Assembly (NCBI GenBank): GCA_016789905.1
Contig: JAEUQC010000160.1
Location: 1-62,405 of the forward strand
DNA length: 62,405 nucleotides
DNA from: Bryobacterales bacterium
GTDB lineage: Bacteria > Acidobacteriota > Terriglobia > Bryobacterales > Bryobacteraceae
Reading direction: 5' to 3'
Shown here: in pieces, positions 33,421 through 42,333 of the stretch
How positions within the stretch are numbered: position 1 is the stretch's first letter
Layout of the letters: every line of letters starts with the position of its first letter
Translations under genes and position numbers: made by a program
The notes under the pieces: model-generated
Databases searched by the model: none
Seen by the model: only the letters and a program-made list of their open reading frames with translations
What the model was told of the DNA's origin: nothing

Positions 33421-34758
33421 GGAACGCGCCTCCGCGCGCAGGCGGAGGCCGCCCTTGGGCCGCAACGTCAACAGCGGCGCCAACACCACCGGCGCCGCGT
33501 CCGCGCGCCGGAAGCGCCACTTCTGCGCCAGGGTGGCCAGTATTAACACGCCCTCCATCCACGCAAAGCGTTCGCCGATGCACAGGCGCGGGCCGCCGCC
33601 GAACGGGTAGTAGGCGAATTTGGGGCGCTCGCTGTCCTCCATACTCCAGCGTTCCGGACGGAACTCCTCCGGCGCCGGCCACCACTTCGCGGACCGGTGC
33701 ATGGTGTAGGGGCTCAACAGCACGATGGACTTTCGCGGCAGGCGGTAGCCCCCGATCTCGATGTCCGCGGTGGCCATGCGCCCAATGGCCCAGGCGGGCG
33801 GATAGAGCCGCATGGTTTCACTGAACACTTGGCTGGTATAGGGCAAGCGTTGCACGTCGTAGAACGAGGGCGCGCGGCCTTGCAGCACGGTGTCGATTTC
33901 GTGGTGCATCTTCGCTTCGGCGGCGGGATTTTCAGCCAGCAGATACCAGGCCCAGGTAAGGGCGGTGGCCGTGGTTTCGTGGCCGGCGATGAAGAGCGTC
34001 AGCGTCTCGTCGCGCACTTGCTGGTCGGTCATGCCCGTGTTGTCGCCTTCGGCGTCGCGCGCCAGCAGCAGCATGGATAGCAGGTCGCCTTTGTCCTCGC
34101 CGCTCCGGCGGCGCTCGTCGATGATGCGATAGATCGTTTGGTCCAGCGTTTCAGCGGCGTGTTGGAACCGGCGCATGAACGGCACGGGCAGCCGCAGCAG
34201 GTGCTGGGAGAACGGGAACATCAGCAGCGGCATCATCTCGATGAGCGCGTTCATGGATTCGCCCACGGTGGCCGCCTCGTGCTCCACCTCAGCGCTAAAG
34301 AGCGTGCGGCCGACAATGGCCAGAGTGAGCCGCATCATCTCCCGGTCCATGCCGGCCACGGCCCCATCGGTGAACCGGCCCTGCGCGCGGATGGCCAGCG
34401 CGGACATGTCGGCGGCGTAGCGGATGAGGCGGTCGCGGTGAAAGGCCGGCTGCACCAGCCGCCGCTGGCGCAGGTGGGCCGCGCCTTCGCTGGTCAACAG
34501 CCCTTCACCCAACAGCGCTTTGGCGCGCTGTAGAATGCGGCTCTTGATGAAGCAGGCGCTCTTGTTCACCAGCACCTCCTGCACCAGCTCCGGCGAGTTC
34601 AGGAAGTACATGTGCTGATGCGCGGCGCGGAAGTAGCACACGTCGCCGTATTCGGCGGCGCAGCGGGTGAGGAAGGCGAGCGGGTCGGAACGGAACGCAG
34701 AAAAACTGCCGCCGATGGAGAGTGTGCGCGGGCCCGGCGGTCGAACCAGTCGTGCCAT
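33409..34758 (-). CDS. cytochrome P450
   Basis: A 449-residue soluble-type P450 mono-oxygenase. Signature elements are the I-helix AGHETTATA, the K-helix ETMRLYPPAW, the PERW segment FRPERWSM and the heme-thiolate loop FGGGPRLCIGERFA. It lies 2 bp downstream of ispF on the same strand, at the end of the PIN/TRAM-ispD-ispF gene string, so it is probably co-transcribed with isoprenoid precursor genes. That hints at a terpenoid or fatty-acid substrate, but sequence alone does not show it. No ferredoxin partner is adjacent. Confidence 0.93.
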   Translation of the reverse strand: MARLVRPPGPRTLSIGGSFSAFRSDPLAFLTRCAAEYGDVCYFRAAHQHMYFLNSPELVQEVLVNKSACFIKSRILQRAKALLGEGLLTSEGAAHLRQRRLVQPAFHRDRLIRYAADMSALAIRAQGRFTDGAVAGMDREMMRLTLAIVGRTLFSAEVEHEAATVGESMNALIEMMPLLMFPFSQHLLRLPVPFMRRFQHAAETLDQTIYRIIDERRRSGEDKGDLLSMLLLARDAEGDNTGMTDQQVRDETLTLFIAGHETTATALTWAWYLLAENPAAEAKMHHEIDTVLQGRAPSFYDVQRLPYTSQVFSETMRLYPPAWAIGRMATADIEIGGYRLPRKSIVLLSPYTMHRSAKWWPAPEEFRPERWSMEDSERPKFAYYPFGGGPRLCIGERFAWMEGVLILATLAQKWRFRRADAAPVVLAPLLTLRPKGGLRLRAEARSLMP

Positions 34759-34760
34759 TG

Positions 34761-35240
34761 TTAACGGATCAGCGTGGCGATGGCCTGTGCCTCCGCCGAT
34801 TTACCTTCGCCCACGGGGCCTACTTTTTCCGCCGTCTTGAACTTTACCGACACCTGGTCCAACTCCATTTCCAGCAGGCGCGCGACGTTGGCGCGAATGG
34901 GTTCACGGAACTCCTTCAGCTTCGGCCGCTGCAGAATTACGGTGGTGTCCACGTTGGAGATGGTCCAGCCGCGCTCCCGCGCCAACGCGGCCGCATGGGC
35001 CAGGAAACGGTCGCTGGAGGCGCCTTTCCATTGCGGATCCGTGTCGGGAAAGTGCATGCCGATGTCGCCCAGGGCCAGCGCGCCCAGCAGCGCGTCGGTC
35101 AGGGCGTGGAGCAGGATATCGGCGTCGGAATGCCCGTCGAGTCCGAATTCGCAGGGCACGTGAATGCCGCCCAGAATCAGCGGGCGGCCTTCGGCGATGC
35201 GGTGGTTATCCCAGCCCAGCCCGGTGCGGATGGCGGTCAT
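34761..35240 (-). CDS. ispF: 2-C-methyl-D-erythritol 2,4-cyclodiphosphate synthase
   Basis: A 159-residue MECDP synthase of the non-mevalonate (MEP) isoprenoid pathway. The zinc-binding Asp-X-His is in GLGWDNHRI, and further signatures are DGHSDADILLHALTDALLGA, GDIGMHFPDTDPQWK and SVKFKTAEKVGPVGEG. The start codon overlaps the ispD stop (ATGA), so the two are coupled. Confidence 0.95.
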   Translation of the reverse strand: MTAIRTGLGWDNHRIAEGRPLILGGIHVPCEFGLDGHSDADILLHALTDALLGALALGDIGMHFPDTDPQWKGASSDRFLAHAAALARERGWTISNVDTTVILQRPKLKEFREPIRANVARLLEMELDQVSVKFKTAEKVGPVGEGKSAEAQAIATLIR

Positions 35241-35959
35241 GCCTGCTGGCGCTCCTTCTCCTCCGCCAGGAAAAGTTTGGCCAGATAGAGGTCAGTGGGC
35301 TTGGTGATCTTGATATTGCGGTCGCTGCCTGGCACGACGTGGATGTTCACATTCTCCAGCCGTTCCACCAGGCTGGCTTCGTCGGTGCCCACAAAGCCAT
35401 CGGCGGACGCTTTCTCGTACGCCTCGCGCAGAATAGCGAGCGTGAAGACCTGCGGCGTCTGCGCCATCACCAGGCGCTCGCGCGGAATCGTGGTTTCAAT
35501 GCGATTGAGGTGGACGCGTTTCACCGTATCCACTGGAACAATGCCCAGGATCGCCGCCCCGCACGCGGCGGCTTCGTTGATGACACGTTCCACGCCGTCG
35601 AGATCGACGAACGGGCGCACTGCGTCGTGAACCGCTACCAGCGTGGTGCCGGCGTCCAAGTGCCCCAGTGCGTTTTCCACTGATTGCTGGCGAGACTCCC
35701 CGCCCACCACCAGCCGCACCGGCTTTGCCAGTTTTTCTTCGTCCAGCAGGTCCTGCACCCAGGCGATATCGTCGCCCCGCAGCGCGACTACAATTTCACC
35801 TACCGCCGCGCAACGGGCGAACTTCCGGATGGTGTGCAGCAGAATCGGAACGCCCTCCAACTGCAGGAACTGCTTCCTGCTTTGCGTGCCGGCGTCGGCA
35901 TGCGTTTTGGCCATGCGGGTCCCAAGACCGGCGGCGGGTAAAATGACTGCGACTTTCAT
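35237..35959 (-). CDS. ispD: 2-C-methyl-D-erythritol 4-phosphate cytidylyltransferase
   Basis: A 240-residue IspD, forming CDP-methylerythritol. The nucleotide-binding start is ILPAAGLGTRM. The following SRKQFLQLEG loop sits a few residues later than usual because of a small insert (AKTHADAGTQ). Other signatures are VVGGESRQQSVENAL, VAVHDAVRPFVD, AQTPQVF and GTDEASLVE. It is coupled to ispF and preceded by the PIN/TRAM gene (36-bp gap), the order known from Bacillus. Confidence 0.94.
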   Translation of the reverse strand: MKVAVILPAAGLGTRMAKTHADAGTQSRKQFLQLEGVPILLHTIRKFARCAAVGEIVVALRGDDIAWVQDLLDEEKLAKPVRLVVGGESRQQSVENALGHLDAGTTLVAVHDAVRPFVDLDGVERVINEAAACGAAILGIVPVDTVKRVHLNRIETTIPRERLVMAQTPQVFTLAILREAYEKASADGFVGTDEASLVERLENVNIHVVPGSDRNIKITKPTDLYLAKLFLAEEKERQQA

Positions 35960-35995
35960 TATCGGGTGAGCCTAATACGCTATTGTAAGCCCGAT

Positions 35996-37030
35996 TCAGT
36001 TGGACGCGGCGCGTTCGGCGGGCTTTTCCACGCTATGAATCCGTTCATCGTAGCGGCCGAAGATCATCTTGCCCGCGGTTGTTTGCAGCACGCTGGTCAC
36101 GGTGATTTCAATGGTTTTTGAGATCTGTTTTTTCGCGTGATCAACCACCACCATCGTTCCGTCGTCCAGATAGGCGACGCCCTGGTTCAGTTCCTTGCCC
36201 TCTTTCAGAATGAAGACCTTCATCGTCTCACCGGGCAGCACAACGGGTTTCAGCGCATTGGCCAGTTCGTTGATGTTCAGCACCTCCACGCCGTGCAGCG
36301 TGGCCACCTTGTTCAGGTTGAAGTCGTTGGTGACCACCTTGCAGCTATACACCTTTGCCAGTTCGATCAGCTTCATGTCCACTTCGCGCACCTGCGGAAA
36401 ATCGTCTTCCACGATGCGGACCTGCAGGTCCGGGTTCTTCTGAATCTTCTGCAGAATATCCAGGCCGCGGCGGCCGCGATTGCGCTTCATGGAATCGGCC
36501 GAATCGGCCACCAGTTGCAGTTCGCGCAGCACGAACTGGGGAATCACCAGCACGCCGTCCAGGAATCCGGTTTCGACGATATCGGCAATGCGCCCGTCGA
36601 TGATAACGGAGGTGTCCAGGATCTTGAATGTCTGCTTGGCGGAGATTTCGCCGCCGAAGACGCCGCCCAGCGCCGCCAGGTTCAGCATGTCTCCTTTGTG
36701 CGCGCCGATCACCAGGCCGCAATACGTCATCCACATCAGGATGGCCAGTTCCAGGAAAGGAAGAGTGGCGCGATCTCCGGCGAGGGCTTTATCCAGAACG
36801 AGCGAAATGAGGTAAGCGCCTATAATGCCGAGCAAGCTTCCCAGAGCCGCGCCGATCAATCGTTTCAGGGTGATTTCCCGAATCCGGTGTTCGAAAAGCA
36901 GGATCACCGCGCACAGCACGGCCCCAACGCCCGCGGCGAAAACACCCTCCATCCCGAACGGTTTCAGGTACCAGGCGGACGCCACTAAGAGAAGAAAGAG
37001 CGTCGCCCGGAGTAGTAAAAAGTCCTTCAT
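35996..37030 (-). CDS. PIN/TRAM domain membrane protein (YacL-like)
   Basis: A 344-residue protein. Four membrane helices occupy about residues 1-115 (LRATLFLLLVASAWYL, GVFAAGVGAVLCAVILLF, LIGAALGSLLGIIGAYL, FLELAILMWMTYCGLVIG). A PIN nuclease-like domain begins at ILDTSVIIDGRIADIVETG with acidic residues Asp, Glu and later VTNDFNLNKVA. A C-terminal TRAM domain follows (PVVLPGETMKVFILKEG, GVAYLDDGTMVVVDHAKK). The start at 37030 has a good ribosome site (GGAGG 6 bases before the ATG). It matches Bacillus YacL in architecture and precedes ispD as there; an RNA-linked role is likely but unproven. Confidence 0.9.
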   Translation of the reverse strand: MKDFLLLRATLFLLLVASAWYLKPFGMEGVFAAGVGAVLCAVILLFEHRIREITLKRLIGAALGSLLGIIGAYLISLVLDKALAGDRATLPFLELAILMWMTYCGLVIGAHKGDMLNLAALGGVFGGEISAKQTFKILDTSVIIDGRIADIVETGFLDGVLVIPQFVLRELQLVADSADSMKRNRGRRGLDILQKIQKNPDLQVRIVEDDFPQVREVDMKLIELAKVYSCKVVTNDFNLNKVATLHGVEVLNINELANALKPVVLPGETMKVFILKEGKELNQGVAYLDDGTMVVVDHAKKQISKTIEITVTSVLQTTAGKMIFGRYDERIHSVEKPAERAASN

Positions 37031-37100
37031 ATGATCCTCCGGCGATGAGCGTACTTTACAACAGTCACCGGTGGAGAACAACGGTGCCGCTCGAAAAGCA

Positions 37101-37131
37101 AAAAGGCGATCCGCTGGGGATCGCCTTTTTT
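37101..37131 (-). terminator. rho-independent terminator after RRM gene
   Basis: The stem AAAGGCGATCC/GGATCGCCTTT with a short loop is flanked by A-runs on one side and T-runs on the other, so it could work in both directions. It lies 24 bp past the stop of the RRM gene on the minus strand, before the PIN/TRAM gene. Confidence 0.85.
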
Positions 37132-37154
37132 GCCGTATTTCTTGAAGCTTTGCT

Positions 37155-37586
37155 TTACAGCGCTTTTGCCAGCTCTTCAGCAAAGGCGCTGGTCGGCTGC
37201 GGCTTGTTGCTTTTGCGCTTCGCCGCCGGTGGACCGCCAGCAGCGTCGCGGGTTGGCCGCGGACGCTTGTTCCGGTCCCCGCCAGGGGGCCCAGTCATGG
37301 GTCCAGCGGCCCGGACAGGCGCTCCGCCTTTCGATTTCGGCGGCTGTGCGGGATTGGCACGAAGCATGCGATCTTCTAGAGGCGCGCGATCAAATCGGCG
37401 GATGATCGAATTCATCTCCTCCACGTTGGGAGCTTCGATAAATGCGAACCCTTTGGATTCTTGTGTTTCTGGGTTACGGATGACCTTGATGGAATCAGCC
37501 ACGAGGTTCTCAGCAGAGAGCCAGGACTTGATGTCGTCAGCAGTCACCCAGGCAGGAAGGTTGCCAAGGAAAACGGTGTTACTCAT
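37155..37586 (-). CDS. RNA recognition motif (RRM) protein
   Basis: A 143-residue RNA-binding protein with one N-terminal RRM (residues 1-80): RNP2 is VFLGNL and RNP1 is KGFAFIEA. The rest is a Pro/Lys/Arg-rich, probably disordered tail (GGDRNKRPRPTRDAAGG) ending in a helix (FAEELAKAL). Bacterial single-RRM proteins of this kind are small RNA chaperones, often cold-regulated. It is a single-gene unit bounded by terminators on both sides. Confidence 0.9.
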   Translation of the reverse strand: MSNTVFLGNLPAWVTADDIKSWLSAENLVADSIKVIRNPETQESKGFAFIEAPNVEEMNSIIRRFDRAPLEDRMLRANPAQPPKSKGGAPVRAAGPMTGPPGGDRNKRPRPTRDAAGGPPAAKRKSNKPQPTSAFAEELAKAL

Positions 37587-37704
37587 TCGGTGGTGCGTGC
37601 CACTCCGTTGCGGTGGGATTATTCGAGGGGAATTCCTCGGGGAGCACTTCTATGCTATCACAAGGCTCCTTGCCTGCAAACACAAGACTTATGGAATTGC
37701 AAGA

Positions 37705-37741
37705 AAAAAGGCCGTTCCCTCGCCGGGAACGGCCCTTTTCT
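37705..37741 (-). terminator. rho-independent terminator after serA
   Basis: The stem AAGGCCGTTCCC with its pairing arm GGGAACGGCC around a TCGC loop is followed on the minus strand by a run of six T. It lies 17 bp after the serA stop and separates it from the RRM gene. Confidence 0.85.
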
Positions 37742-37757
37742 TGCCTTTGCAACAAAT

Positions 37758-39347
37758 TTAGGCCAAAAATTCCACCGGACGCACGGTCAGAATGGCCGGG
37801 TTCGATTTCAGGTCCGCGTTCACCACTTCGTTCACCACGCCATCGATTTCGATGACCGCGATGGCCCGCACCGGCTGGCCGGCTTCGGTTGTTTCCTGGC
37901 GTCCCAACGAGAAGTTGGCAATATTGATACCGGCCTTCCCCAGAGCGTTGCCGACGTGTCCAATCACGCCTGGCACGTCGTTGTTCATCAGGTAGAGCAG
38001 ATGGCCGCTCAGCGTCGCTTCGCAGTAAATACCGTCCACCATGATGAGCCGCGGCTTGTTGAGGATCACCGCGCCTTCCACCACTGTGGTGCCGGCATCG
38101 GTTTCCAGTTCCAGGCGGATCGAATCAATATGCCCGGTCCGCTTTTCGTGCTTTTCGGCGACGCTCAGCCCGCGTTCATTGGCGATCGGCATCGCGTTCA
38201 CCAGATTCGCCCGCTGTTCGAGCGACCGGTTCAACACGCCAGCCATGCCCGCATTTCGCAGCAGCGTGGTGTTGAAGTCGGCAATGCGGCCTGAATAGGT
38301 GAGGTGGACGCCCTTCGGGTGACCGGCGGCGGCGAACGCGGCGAAGTTGCCCAGCCGCTCCGCCAGCGCGATGTACGGACCCACGGCCTTATACATATCC
38401 GGCGATAGCGCCGGCATGTTGACAGCGTTCAAGGCGACACCGTTGATGAGGTATTCCACCAACTGTTCGGCGATGCGCACGCCGACGATCTCCTGCGCTT
38501 CGTCGGTGGAGCCGCCAATGTGTGGCGTGGCCAATAGGTTCTCGCACGCCAGAATCGGGTCGTCCGCGGCCGGCGGTTCCTTTTCGAACACGTCCAGGCC
38601 GGCCCCGCCCACTTTTCCGCTGTTCATCGCCGCCGCCAGGTCGGCGGATTTGATCAGTTCCCCGCGGGCGCAGTTGATAATCCGCACGCCGGGTTTCATT
38701 TTCTCAAACGCGGCGGCATTCAACATCCCGTGCGTTTCCGGCGTCAGCGCCATGTGCAGCGAAATATAGTCGCTCTGGGCGTACAGCGCGTCCAGCGAAA
38801 CCAATTCCACATTCAGGTCGGCGGCCGTCTGCGGGTTCACAAACGGATCGTGCGCGATCATGCGCATGTCGAACCCGGCGGCGCGTTTCACCACTTCCCG
38901 GCCGATGGAGCCCAGGCCCATCACGCCCAGCGTTTTGCCGCGCAGTTCATTGCCCTGAAACTTCTTCTTTTCCCATTTGCCGCTTTTGGTGGAGGCGCTG
39001 GCGGCCGGAATGGCGCGTGCCAACGACAACATCAGCCCAATCGTGTGTTCAGCCACCGAAATCGCGTTTCCGCCCGGCGTGTTCATCACCAGAACACCTG
39101 CCGCCGTCGACGCTTCCAGGTCCACGTTGTCCACGCCCACTCCGGCGCGTCCCACCACCTTCAGCTTCGGCGCCTTCGACAGCACGTCTTTGTTCACCTT
39201 CACCGCGCTGCGCACCAGCAACGCGTCGCAGTCGCCGAGGTGTTCGGCATACTCCTTCGGGTTGGAGACCACTACGTTCCATCCCGCCTGCGCGCGCAAT
39301 AGCTCCAGACCGGCCGCTGCCAGTGGTTCCGCTACAAGAATCTTCAT
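37758..39347 (-). CDS. serA: D-3-phosphoglycerate dehydrogenase, long form
   Basis: A 529-residue enzyme that oxidises 3-phosphoglycerate in the first step of serine synthesis. The NAD-binding motif is VMGLGSIGREV, the catalytic Arg is in NCARGELI and the His in ATPHIGGST. After residue 310 come the allosteric substrate-binding and ACT domains (VIEIDGVVNEVVNADL near the end), as in the long actinobacterial-type enzyme. A class V aminotransferase lies 25 bp upstream on the same strand and a terminator follows. Confidence 0.95.
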   Translation of the reverse strand: MKILVAEPLAAAGLELLRAQAGWNVVVSNPKEYAEHLGDCDALLVRSAVKVNKDVLSKAPKLKVVGRAGVGVDNVDLEASTAAGVLVMNTPGGNAISVAEHTIGLMLSLARAIPAASASTKSGKWEKKKFQGNELRGKTLGVMGLGSIGREVVKRAAGFDMRMIAHDPFVNPQTAADLNVELVSLDALYAQSDYISLHMALTPETHGMLNAAAFEKMKPGVRIINCARGELIKSADLAAAMNSGKVGGAGLDVFEKEPPAADDPILACENLLATPHIGGSTDEAQEIVGVRIAEQLVEYLINGVALNAVNMPALSPDMYKAVGPYIALAERLGNFAAFAAAGHPKGVHLTYSGRIADFNTTLLRNAGMAGVLNRSLEQRANLVNAMPIANERGLSVAEKHEKRTGHIDSIRLELETDAGTTVVEGAVILNKPRLIMVDGIYCEATLSGHLLYLMNNDVPGVIGHVGNALGKAGINIANFSLGRQETTEAGQPVRAIAVIEIDGVVNEVVNADLKSNPAILTVRPVEFLA

Positions 39348-39372
39348 TTGCTTTGCTTCCGCTCCCGTTTAG

Positions 39373-40542
39373 TTACGCCTTTGCCGGCGGCATCGCCGCT
39401 TCGGCATATACTCGCTGCACCGCCGCCACGCCGGAGCCAAGTTCCACCTTGTGCCCATTGGCGTGCAGAATCAATTCCAGTGCCGCGATCACCGCAAACA
39501 TATCGGCGAAATCAAAGTAGCCGAGATGCGCCATGCGGAAAATTTGACCCTTCATCGTTCCCTGTCCGTTGGCGATAATGGCGCCAAAGTTGGTGCGGAA
39601 CCCTTTCACAATCACACCCGAATCCATCCCGGCCGGCGCCTTGATGGCCGTCACGGAGTTGCCCGGGCTATTTGGCGCGAACAGTTCCAGGCCCAATGCC
39701 GCCGCCGCCGCGCGCGTTGCCTTGGCCAGCAGTTGCGCGTTCTCAATCAGCTTCGGCATGCCCAGCGCCTTGATGTAATCCAGCGCCGCGTTCAGTGCGA
39801 TGATGTGCGACGTGTTCGGTGTCCAACTGGACCCCTCCCCCTTGTCGATCATCTTCTTTTCCTTCTTCAGGTCGAAGTAAAAACGCGGGATCGTCGCCGT
39901 TTCATTGGCCTTCCAAGCCTTCGCGCTCACCGTTACAAACGCCAGGCCCGGCGGAATCATGAACGACTTCTGTGAACCGCCCACGCACAAATCAATGCCC
40001 CAGCCGTCGATATCGAGCGGCATGGTGCCGATGCCCGTAATCGCGTCCACGATAAACAGCGCGTCCGTCTTCTTCACCGCCGCCGCCATCGCTTCCACGT
40101 CGTGCATCGCGCCTGTCGAGGTTTCCGACGCCTGCACCATCACCGCCTTGGCATCCGGATTTTCCGCCAGCGCCGCCGCCACCCGGTCCGGCGTCACCAC
40201 ATCGCCGTACTCGGCCTTCAACACCACCGCGTTCAACGCATAGGCCTTGGCGATTTCCACAAACCGTTCGCCAAACTTTCCGGCGCAGCAGATGATCACC
40301 TTGTCGCCGCTCGAAAGGAAGTTCGATACCGACGCTTCCAAGCCGCCCGTTCCGCTGGCCACCAGAATGAATACGTCATTCTGGGTGCCCAGAACTTCCT
40401 TCAAAGAGGCCAGTGCCTGGCTCTGAATCTTCACAAAGTCCTGCGTGCGGTGGTGCACGTCGGATGCCATCATGGCCTGCAATGCGGGAGGAAAGAGGGG
40501 CGTCGGGCCCGGTGTCAGAAGGCGTTGCTTTTTAATGTGCAT
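39373..40542 (-). CDS. class V aminotransferase (alanine/serine-glyoxylate type)
   Basis: A 389-residue PLP enzyme of the class V alanine-glyoxylate/serine-pyruvate aminotransferase group. The N-terminus TPGPTPLFPPALQAM is typical. The PLP-binding Asp is in FIVDAITGIG and the Schiff-base Lys192 is in GGSQKSFM. It is co-directional with serA (25-bp gap). It may stand in for SerC (phosphoserine aminotransferase) or connect serine with glyoxylate. The first is an inference from location only. Confidence 0.88.
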   Translation of the reverse strand: MHIKKQRLLTPGPTPLFPPALQAMMASDVHHRTQDFVKIQSQALASLKEVLGTQNDVFILVASGTGGLEASVSNFLSSGDKVIICCAGKFGERFVEIAKAYALNAVVLKAEYGDVVTPDRVAAALAENPDAKAVMVQASETSTGAMHDVEAMAAAVKKTDALFIVDAITGIGTMPLDIDGWGIDLCVGGSQKSFMIPPGLAFVTVSAKAWKANETATIPRFYFDLKKEKKMIDKGEGSSWTPNTSHIIALNAALDYIKALGMPKLIENAQLLAKATRAAAAALGLELFAPNSPGNSVTAIKAPAGMDSGVIVKGFRTNFGAIIANGQGTMKGQIFRMAHLGYFDFADMFAVIAALELILHANGHKVELGSGVAAVQRVYAEAAMPPAKA

Positions 40543-40592
40543 GGGAAAGGGAAACTGGGAACTGCGAGAGCGTACTAGTAGAATAACAAATC

Positions 40593-41039
40593 ATGCCTCT
40601 ACTCGATCAGATACAGAAGGATATGGTGGCCGCGATGAAGGCCAAGGATGAGGCCCGCCTCAGCGCCATTCGCATGTTGAAGGCCGCGCTGCAGAAGTTC
40701 CAGGTTGACAGCATGAAGCCGCTCGACGAGGCCGGCGAGATGCAGGTTTTAAACACCATCGCCAAGCAGCGCCGAGAGTCCATGGAGATGTTCCGCGCCA
40801 ATGGACGCGCTGAACTGGCCGATAAAGAAGCCGCCGAACTCGCCCTGGTCGAGTCCTACCTGCCCGCCGCTCCTTCCGGCGAAGAAATAGCCGCCGCCAT
40901 TGAAGCCGCCATCGCCGAAACCGGCATCACCGACAAGGCCAAGATGGGCCTGGTAATGAACGCCGCCAAGGCGAAACTCGCCGGAAAGCGCGTGGATGGC
41001 AAAGCGTTGAGCGACAAAGTGCGCGCCCGGCTCAGCTAG
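40593..41039 (+). CDS. yqeY: GatB/YqeY domain protein
   Basis: A 148-residue protein of the YqeY family, related to the tail domain of the amidotransferase subunit GatB. Signatures are IQKDMVAAMKAKDEARLSAI, RMLKAALQKFQVD and YLPAAPSGEEIAAAI. A probable -10 box TAGAAT (40579-40584) lies 8 bp before the ATG. The stop codon overlaps the convergent hydrolase stop. Confidence 0.9.
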   Translation: MPLLDQIQKDMVAAMKAKDEARLSAIRMLKAALQKFQVDSMKPLDEAGEMQVLNTIAKQRRESMEMFRANGRAELADKEAAELALVESYLPAAPSGEEIAAAIEAAIAETGITDKAKMGLVMNAAKAKLAGKRVDGKALSDKVRARLS

Positions 41040-42103
41040 TACCCCAGCCGAGTTACGCCCTCTTTGCTGCCGTTCACAGTACCGTCGCGCAGCCATTCAA
41101 GCGACGCCCGGAACAGCAGCAGGTGGTTTTTTTCCCACAGCGCGTTGTGCGATGTGCAGGCCAAGTCTAAATATACCTTCCCTGCCGCGCCCCAATCGTC
41201 GTAAAGGGTCTTCACACCCGCCGGCGGCACCTGCTTGTCATGCGCCGCCGCCACCAGCAGCGCCGGCGTCTGGATCTTGTTGACGACACTTTCATTCCAT
41301 CCCCACACCGTCACCAGCGGCGCCCGGCGCACGCCCGGCCCCCACGTGGCGCCCTGCGGGTCGCTCGCCAGCATCTCGGCCCATACGGTCTCCCGCGCCT
41401 TCGGATCCACCTGGTCCGGGCAGCCGATCTGCCGGTCCCAATTCGCGTCCAGATCGGCGCGCGATTGCAAACCAAACGCCGGGCCCTTCGCCGGAACCAC
41501 CGCCGGAGCGGAAAGCGGCGCCCCGCGCCGGTACGCCGGCGCCAGTAGCACCAGCTTGTTCACCTTCTCCGGATGATGCGCCGCGTACCCGCCCGCCCGC
41601 GGCCCGCCCAGTGACCAGCCGATCAGGTCCACCTTCTCCGCCTTCGTCAAGCCGCGCACATAGTCCACCACTGCGCCAATATCGTGCCAATCGGAAGCGA
41701 GCGTCGTCATCTGCTGGCCATACGATGGCGCGCATTTGCTCTCCGCCAGGTTGCACGGATCATTCATCGCCAGCGGCCGTGTGGATCGCCCGTACCCGGT
41801 CATGTCCATCGAGAAAACGTCATACCCGGCGCGCGCCAGAAACGCCATCCAACTGTAGTCGGCGTAGGGCACATCGAAGGCGACCTCCGCCGGCGTCCCA
41901 GCGCCGTGGATGAACAGCACCGCCGGCGCGTTCCGCCGCCCCGCCTGCGTCACCTCTCGCACGTAAATCTGCGCCGTCTGCCCGGCAATTGCCGGAACCG
42001 CCGATTTCACGCTCACATAATGGTCCAGGCGCAGGATCCGGCCCCGGTCATCGGCCGTCAATATCGCGCTTAGCGCCAGCCCCAGCACAACCGCAATTCG
42101 CAT
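41036..42103 (-). CDS. exported alpha/beta hydrolase
   Basis: A 355-residue hydrolase with a signal peptide (IAVVLGLALSAILTADD). The oxyanion segment is LFIHGAGTPAEV, the nucleophile elbow is LIGWSLGGPRAG, and the late catalytic region is LVAAAHDKQVPPAGV plus TSHNALWEKN. The substrate is unknown. It converges on yqeY with overlapping stop codons. Its upstream region has a 7-bp dyad and a strong stem-loop. Confidence 0.82.
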   Translation of the reverse strand: MRIAVVLGLALSAILTADDRGRILRLDHYVSVKSAVPAIAGQTAQIYVREVTQAGRRNAPAVLFIHGAGTPAEVAFDVPYADYSWMAFLARAGYDVFSMDMTGYGRSTRPLAMNDPCNLAESKCAPSYGQQMTTLASDWHDIGAVVDYVRGLTKAEKVDLIGWSLGGPRAGGYAAHHPEKVNKLVLLAPAYRRGAPLSAPAVVPAKGPAFGLQSRADLDANWDRQIGCPDQVDPKARETVWAEMLASDPQGATWGPGVRRAPLVTVWGWNESVVNKIQTPALLVAAAHDKQVPPAGVKTLYDDWGAAGKVYLDLACTSHNALWEKNHLLLFRASLEWLRDGTVNGSKEGVTRLGY

Positions 42104-42160
42104 CCAGACACTATACCGGAACGCGGAATTTCATTTGCGTAAATTCACGAAACTGTTATT

Positions 42161-42187
42161 CTGTCCATAACTGGGATTTTTGGACAG
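42161..42187. promoter_or_regulatory. dyad upstream of the hydrolase gene
   Basis: CTGTCCA-N13-TGGACAG has two perfect 7-bp arms, 58 bp upstream of the hydrolase start (minus strand). The arm spacing suits a dimeric regulator, but none is encoded nearby. Confidence 0.4.
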
Positions 42188-42234
42188 TCCAGGCTCCTGA
42201 ATTGTCAAGCAAGTCCCGTTTCGACTCGATCAAT

Positions 42235-42296
42235 CGGGGTCTCCGCTAGAGGGGGTTGTCGTTGGGGAAAGGGTCTCTCTAGCGGAGACGATCCCG
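42235..42296. other. long stem-loop with G-rich loop in intergenic region
   Basis: Perfect 13-bp arms GTCTCCGCTAGAG (42239-42251) and CTCTAGCGGAGAC (42277-42289) enclose a 25-base loop with G-runs (GGGG, GGGG, GGG). Flanking CGGG and CCCG could extend the stem past a small bulge. It lies 45 bp past the stop of the TPR-redoxin gene and 135 bp before the next start, same strand. No T-run follows on the minus strand, so it is not a standard terminator. It could be a structured RNA, a processing site or a small mobile palindrome. Confidence 0.6.
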
Positions 42297-42333
42297 TTGA
42301 AAGGTTATACGGACGAGTTTTCAATTCGTTCCG

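Noticed and set aside
35322..35337. TGCCTGGCA core inside ispD
   Set aside because: It encodes the normal VPGSDRN segment of IspD and lacks the flanking arms, so it is a coincidence.
37965..37980. GCCTGGCAC core inside serA
   Set aside because: It encodes the normal DVPGVIG segment of the ACT domain, with no arms.
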